Shown here in pieces: positions 60,978 through 64,000 of a stretch of DNA of 64,000 bases. How positions within the stretch are numbered: the stretch's first letter is position 1; each line of letters starts with the position of its first letter. Source of the stretch: Microbispora amethystogenes (GTDB lineage: Bacteria > Actinomycetota > Actinomycetes > Streptosporangiales > Streptosporangiaceae); the NCBI RefSeq assembly GCF_016863015.1, contig NZ_BOOB01000004.1:208136-272135 (forward strand), written 5' to 3'. The translations under genes and the position numbers were made by a program. The notes beneath the pieces were generated by a model that did not search any database, was not told the DNA's origin, and worked only from the letters and a program-made list of their open reading frames with translations.

Positions 60978-61822
60978 CGGCGCAGGGCCACGCGCATGCT
61001 GGCCCGGTTGTTGGCCGGCCGGCGGTCGCCGAAGCGGCGCGAGTAGACGGTGGCCATCGTCGCCACGGCGTGCGAGGCCCGGGACGGCACCCGGAAGACC
61101 AGCTTGAGCAGCCCCCGCGACCCCGACCTGATCGGCGGCAGCGCGCAGCCCACGAACTGGCGGCTCCGGTGGCAGCGCGCTCCGGTCGCCGACTGGAGCC
61201 GGGCCTCCTGCGGCTGGAAGAACACGTAGGCGTCCCGGACGATCCGGGGCCCCCGGTTGCGTACCTCCGCCCGTACGGCGAACCAGTGCCCGGGACGGGT
61301 GTACCGGGTGGAGGAGCTGAACCGCATGGCGAGGTCGGCGCCCTCGTCGACCTTGGTCACCGTCTCGGCCGTGTTGTCGGCCTCGTCGTCGTCCAGCACC
61401 TCGGAGGTCAGGTCGGCCCGCGCGCGGAGGGGGCCGTGCGCCCCCGGCCGGATCATGCCCGTGATCGTCATGTCCCCCGAGCCGCCGGGCAGGACGTCGT
61501 CGGAGGACCGGCAGACCACCTCGTTGCGGACGGAGCCGGGCCCGCACTCGGCCACGCCGACGTTCAGGATCTGGAAGTCGCGGGGCAGCCGCACCCGCAG
61601 CGTCGGCAGCACCGCGTCTCCCGGGCCCTTGTTGTGCACGCTGACGTGGTAGGTCAGCGGCTGCCCCGGCTGCGCCACCTTCGGCGACGCGGTGATCCCG
61701 ACCATGAGATCGGCGGTCCCCCACCGCCCCTGCGCCGGCGCCGTCCCCGGCGCGGCGAGCGCCGGGTGCGGCGTTCCCGCGACGAAGACACAGACCAACC
61801 CCGTGACGACCCTGCGACCCAT
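60971..61822 (-). CDS. Secreted protein with DUF11-type repeats
   Basis: A 283-residue secreted protein. ATG 61822 has a GGGGGAG just upstream; the TTG at 61849 does not. A signal peptide (RRVVTGLVCVFVAGTPHPALA) is followed by two Ig-like DUF11/CARDB modules: LMVGITASPKVAQPGQPLTYHVSVHNKGPG ... and DLAMRFSSSTRYTRPGHWFAVRAEVRNRGPR .... Such modules form beta sandwiches on surface proteins. No anchor is visible, so it is probably released or attached non-covalently. Confidence 0.82.
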   Translation of the reverse strand: MGRRVVTGLVCVFVAGTPHPALAAPGTAPAQGRWGTADLMVGITASPKVAQPGQPLTYHVSVHNKGPGDAVLPTLRVRLPRDFQILNVGVAECGPGSVRNEVVCRSSDDVLPGGSGDMTITGMIRPGAHGPLRARADLTSEVLDDDEADNTAETVTKVDEGADLAMRFSSSTRYTRPGHWFAVRAEVRNRGPRIVRDAYVFFQPQEARLQSATGARCHRSRQFVGCALPPIRSGSRGLLKLVFRVPSRASHAVATMATVYSRRFGDRRPANNRASMRVALRRA

Positions 61823-61919
61823 GCTGCTCCCCCGAAAGCGTGAGATCAATTCAATCGTCCGGGCGGTGCCCGCGACCGCCCGACACGCCGCGTACGGCGC
61901 CGCTGACGCGGGGTGGAAC

Positions 61920-63380
<1,461 letters not shown>

Positions 63381-63406
63381 GTCAATACGGAGGTATAGTG
63401 AGGGGC

Positions 63407-63943
63407 ATGTCCCTGCGCATCGCCCTCCTCGGTCTGCTCACGGCGTACGGCTCGGCGAGCGGCTACGACCTGGCCAAATCGTTCGAGAAGTCGGTGGCCC
63501 ACGTCTGGCAGGCCGGTCACAGCCAGATCTATCCGGAGCTCGCCAAGATGGCCGCGGACGGGCTGGTGACGGTCGAGGCGGAGGGCGCCCGCGGCCGGAA
63601 GATCTACACGATCACCGCCGAAGGCCGCGCCGAGCTGCGCGAATGGCTGCTCGGCCACGATCCCACCGGCCCGGCGCGCAGCGAGGTCGCGCTGCAGGCG
63701 TTCCTCATCCCGCTGCTCGACGCGCCGGAGGCGGTGGCCGTGCTGGAGCGGTTCCGGGCCCATTCGGAGCAGAAGCTGGTTCAGTTGGAAGCCCTCTGGA
63801 CGGCCAAGCACTCGGCGCCCATCCCGGAGGGGACGGCGCGGGTCAAGTTCGGCAACCTCGCTCTGGACCTCGGGATCCGGCAGACCCGCATGGTGCTCAA
63901 GTGGGCGGACGACGCGATCGCCGAGATCCGCGCCCAGTCCTGA
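63407..63943 (+). CDS. PadR-family transcriptional regulator
   Basis: A 178-residue regulator. The N-terminal winged helix (LRIALLGLLTAYGSASGYDLAKSFEKSVAHVW, then GHSQIYPELAKMAADGLVTVEAEG and the wing GRKIYTITAEGRAEL) is that of PadR proteins; a C-terminal helical region (about 100-178) makes it a PadR-s2-type dimer. TATAGT ends 7 bases before ATG 63407 with no Shine-Dalgarno sequence, which points to a leaderless mRNA. It should repress the divergent pump and itself through the ATGT-N8-ACAT box. Confidence 0.93.
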   Translation: MSLRIALLGLLTAYGSASGYDLAKSFEKSVAHVWQAGHSQIYPELAKMAADGLVTVEAEGARGRKIYTITAEGRAELREWLLGHDPTGPARSEVALQAFLIPLLDAPEAVAVLERFRAHSEQKLVQLEALWTAKHSAPIPEGTARVKFGNLALDLGIRQTRMVLKWADDAIAEIRAQS

Positions 63944-64000
63944 AGCGCTCGGTCCTGAAGCGCTCGGTCCTGAAGCGCTCGGTCCTGAAGCGGCCGGTCC
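63941..64000 (+). repeat. 15-bp tandem repeats beginning at the padR stop codon
   Basis: Three identical copies of TGAAGCGCTCGGTCC (63941, 63956, 63971) and a fourth with two changes (63986-64000), running off the window end. The first copy contains the padR stop. Confidence 0.9.

Overview
This window is very GC-rich, densely coded actinobacterial DNA. GTG, TTG and ATG starts alternate, many genes overlap by 4 bases (ATGA/GTGA/TTGA), and several promoters look leaderless. The gene content suggests a filamentous, spore-forming actinomycete, probably of the Streptosporangiales. That placement is inferred from gene families, not from a database search. No tRNA, rRNA, CRISPR array or insertion sequence was seen.

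Layout. 1-1085: acyl-CoA carboxylase beta (cut by the window edge) and epsilon subunits. 1237-4465: an NYN-domain protein, an Ada/AlkA fusion and Ogt, which form a small alkylation-repair block. 4534-16818: a long minus-strand run of a Tad/Flp-type pilus operon. It runs from CpaB-like through TadZ, TadA, TadB, TadC, a Flp-like pilin and three TadE/TadG-like proteins to a giant LysM-BTAD membrane protein, followed by a lipoprotein/secreted-protein pair. 16819-17341: a relatively AT-rich regulatory interval with several palindromes. 17342-22801: an EccC/EssC-like FtsK ATPase and one WXG100 protein, a reduced type VII secretion locus. 23105-24868: the biotin-carrying acyl-CoA carboxylase alpha subunit. 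24996-29110: two surface proteins that share a cytoplasmic module and flank a Tat-exported CDP-diacylglycerol hydrolase-like protein.

29253-35468 and 44279-51098 hold nucleoside salvage and nearby housekeeping genes: LpdA-like reductase, gamma-glutamylcyclotransferase-like protein, purine nucleoside phosphorylase, phosphopentomutase-like enzyme, PH-domain protein and adenosine deaminase. The second block is an operon of a BMP-family binding protein, an ABC ATPase, two permeases, cytidine deaminase and thymidine phosphorylase. Together they should import nucleosides and convert them to bases and pentose phosphates. Between the blocks (35550-44245) lies accessory material: a cupin, a sigma-like/transmembrane/beta-propeller fusion, an MFS pump with a divergent MarR regulator, a VOC protein, a second MFS pump with a divergent ArsR-type regulator, and a LysE exporter.

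51357-63943: a decayed Ser/Thr kinase, M20 amidohydrolase, YbdK-type ligase, SCO4848-like membrane protein, D-Ala-D-Ala carboxypeptidase, YihY, TrpS, a CNNM/CBS protein, GalE, a DUF11 secreted protein, and a DHA2 pump with a divergent PadR regulator.

The housekeeping backbone (accD-accE, accA, lpdA, M20 hydrolase, punA, pmm, add, deoA, cdd, dacB, yihY, trpS) recalls a gene neighbourhood known from Mycobacterium tuberculosis, with the pilus, secretion and efflux modules inserted into it. The most unusual items are an ABC ATPase whose only plausible start is ATT behind a strong Shine-Dalgarno sequence, the shared EEDVT-FGEEI module of the two surface proteins, the sigma-like receptor fusion, and textbook-quality MarR, PadR and ArsR-type operators.
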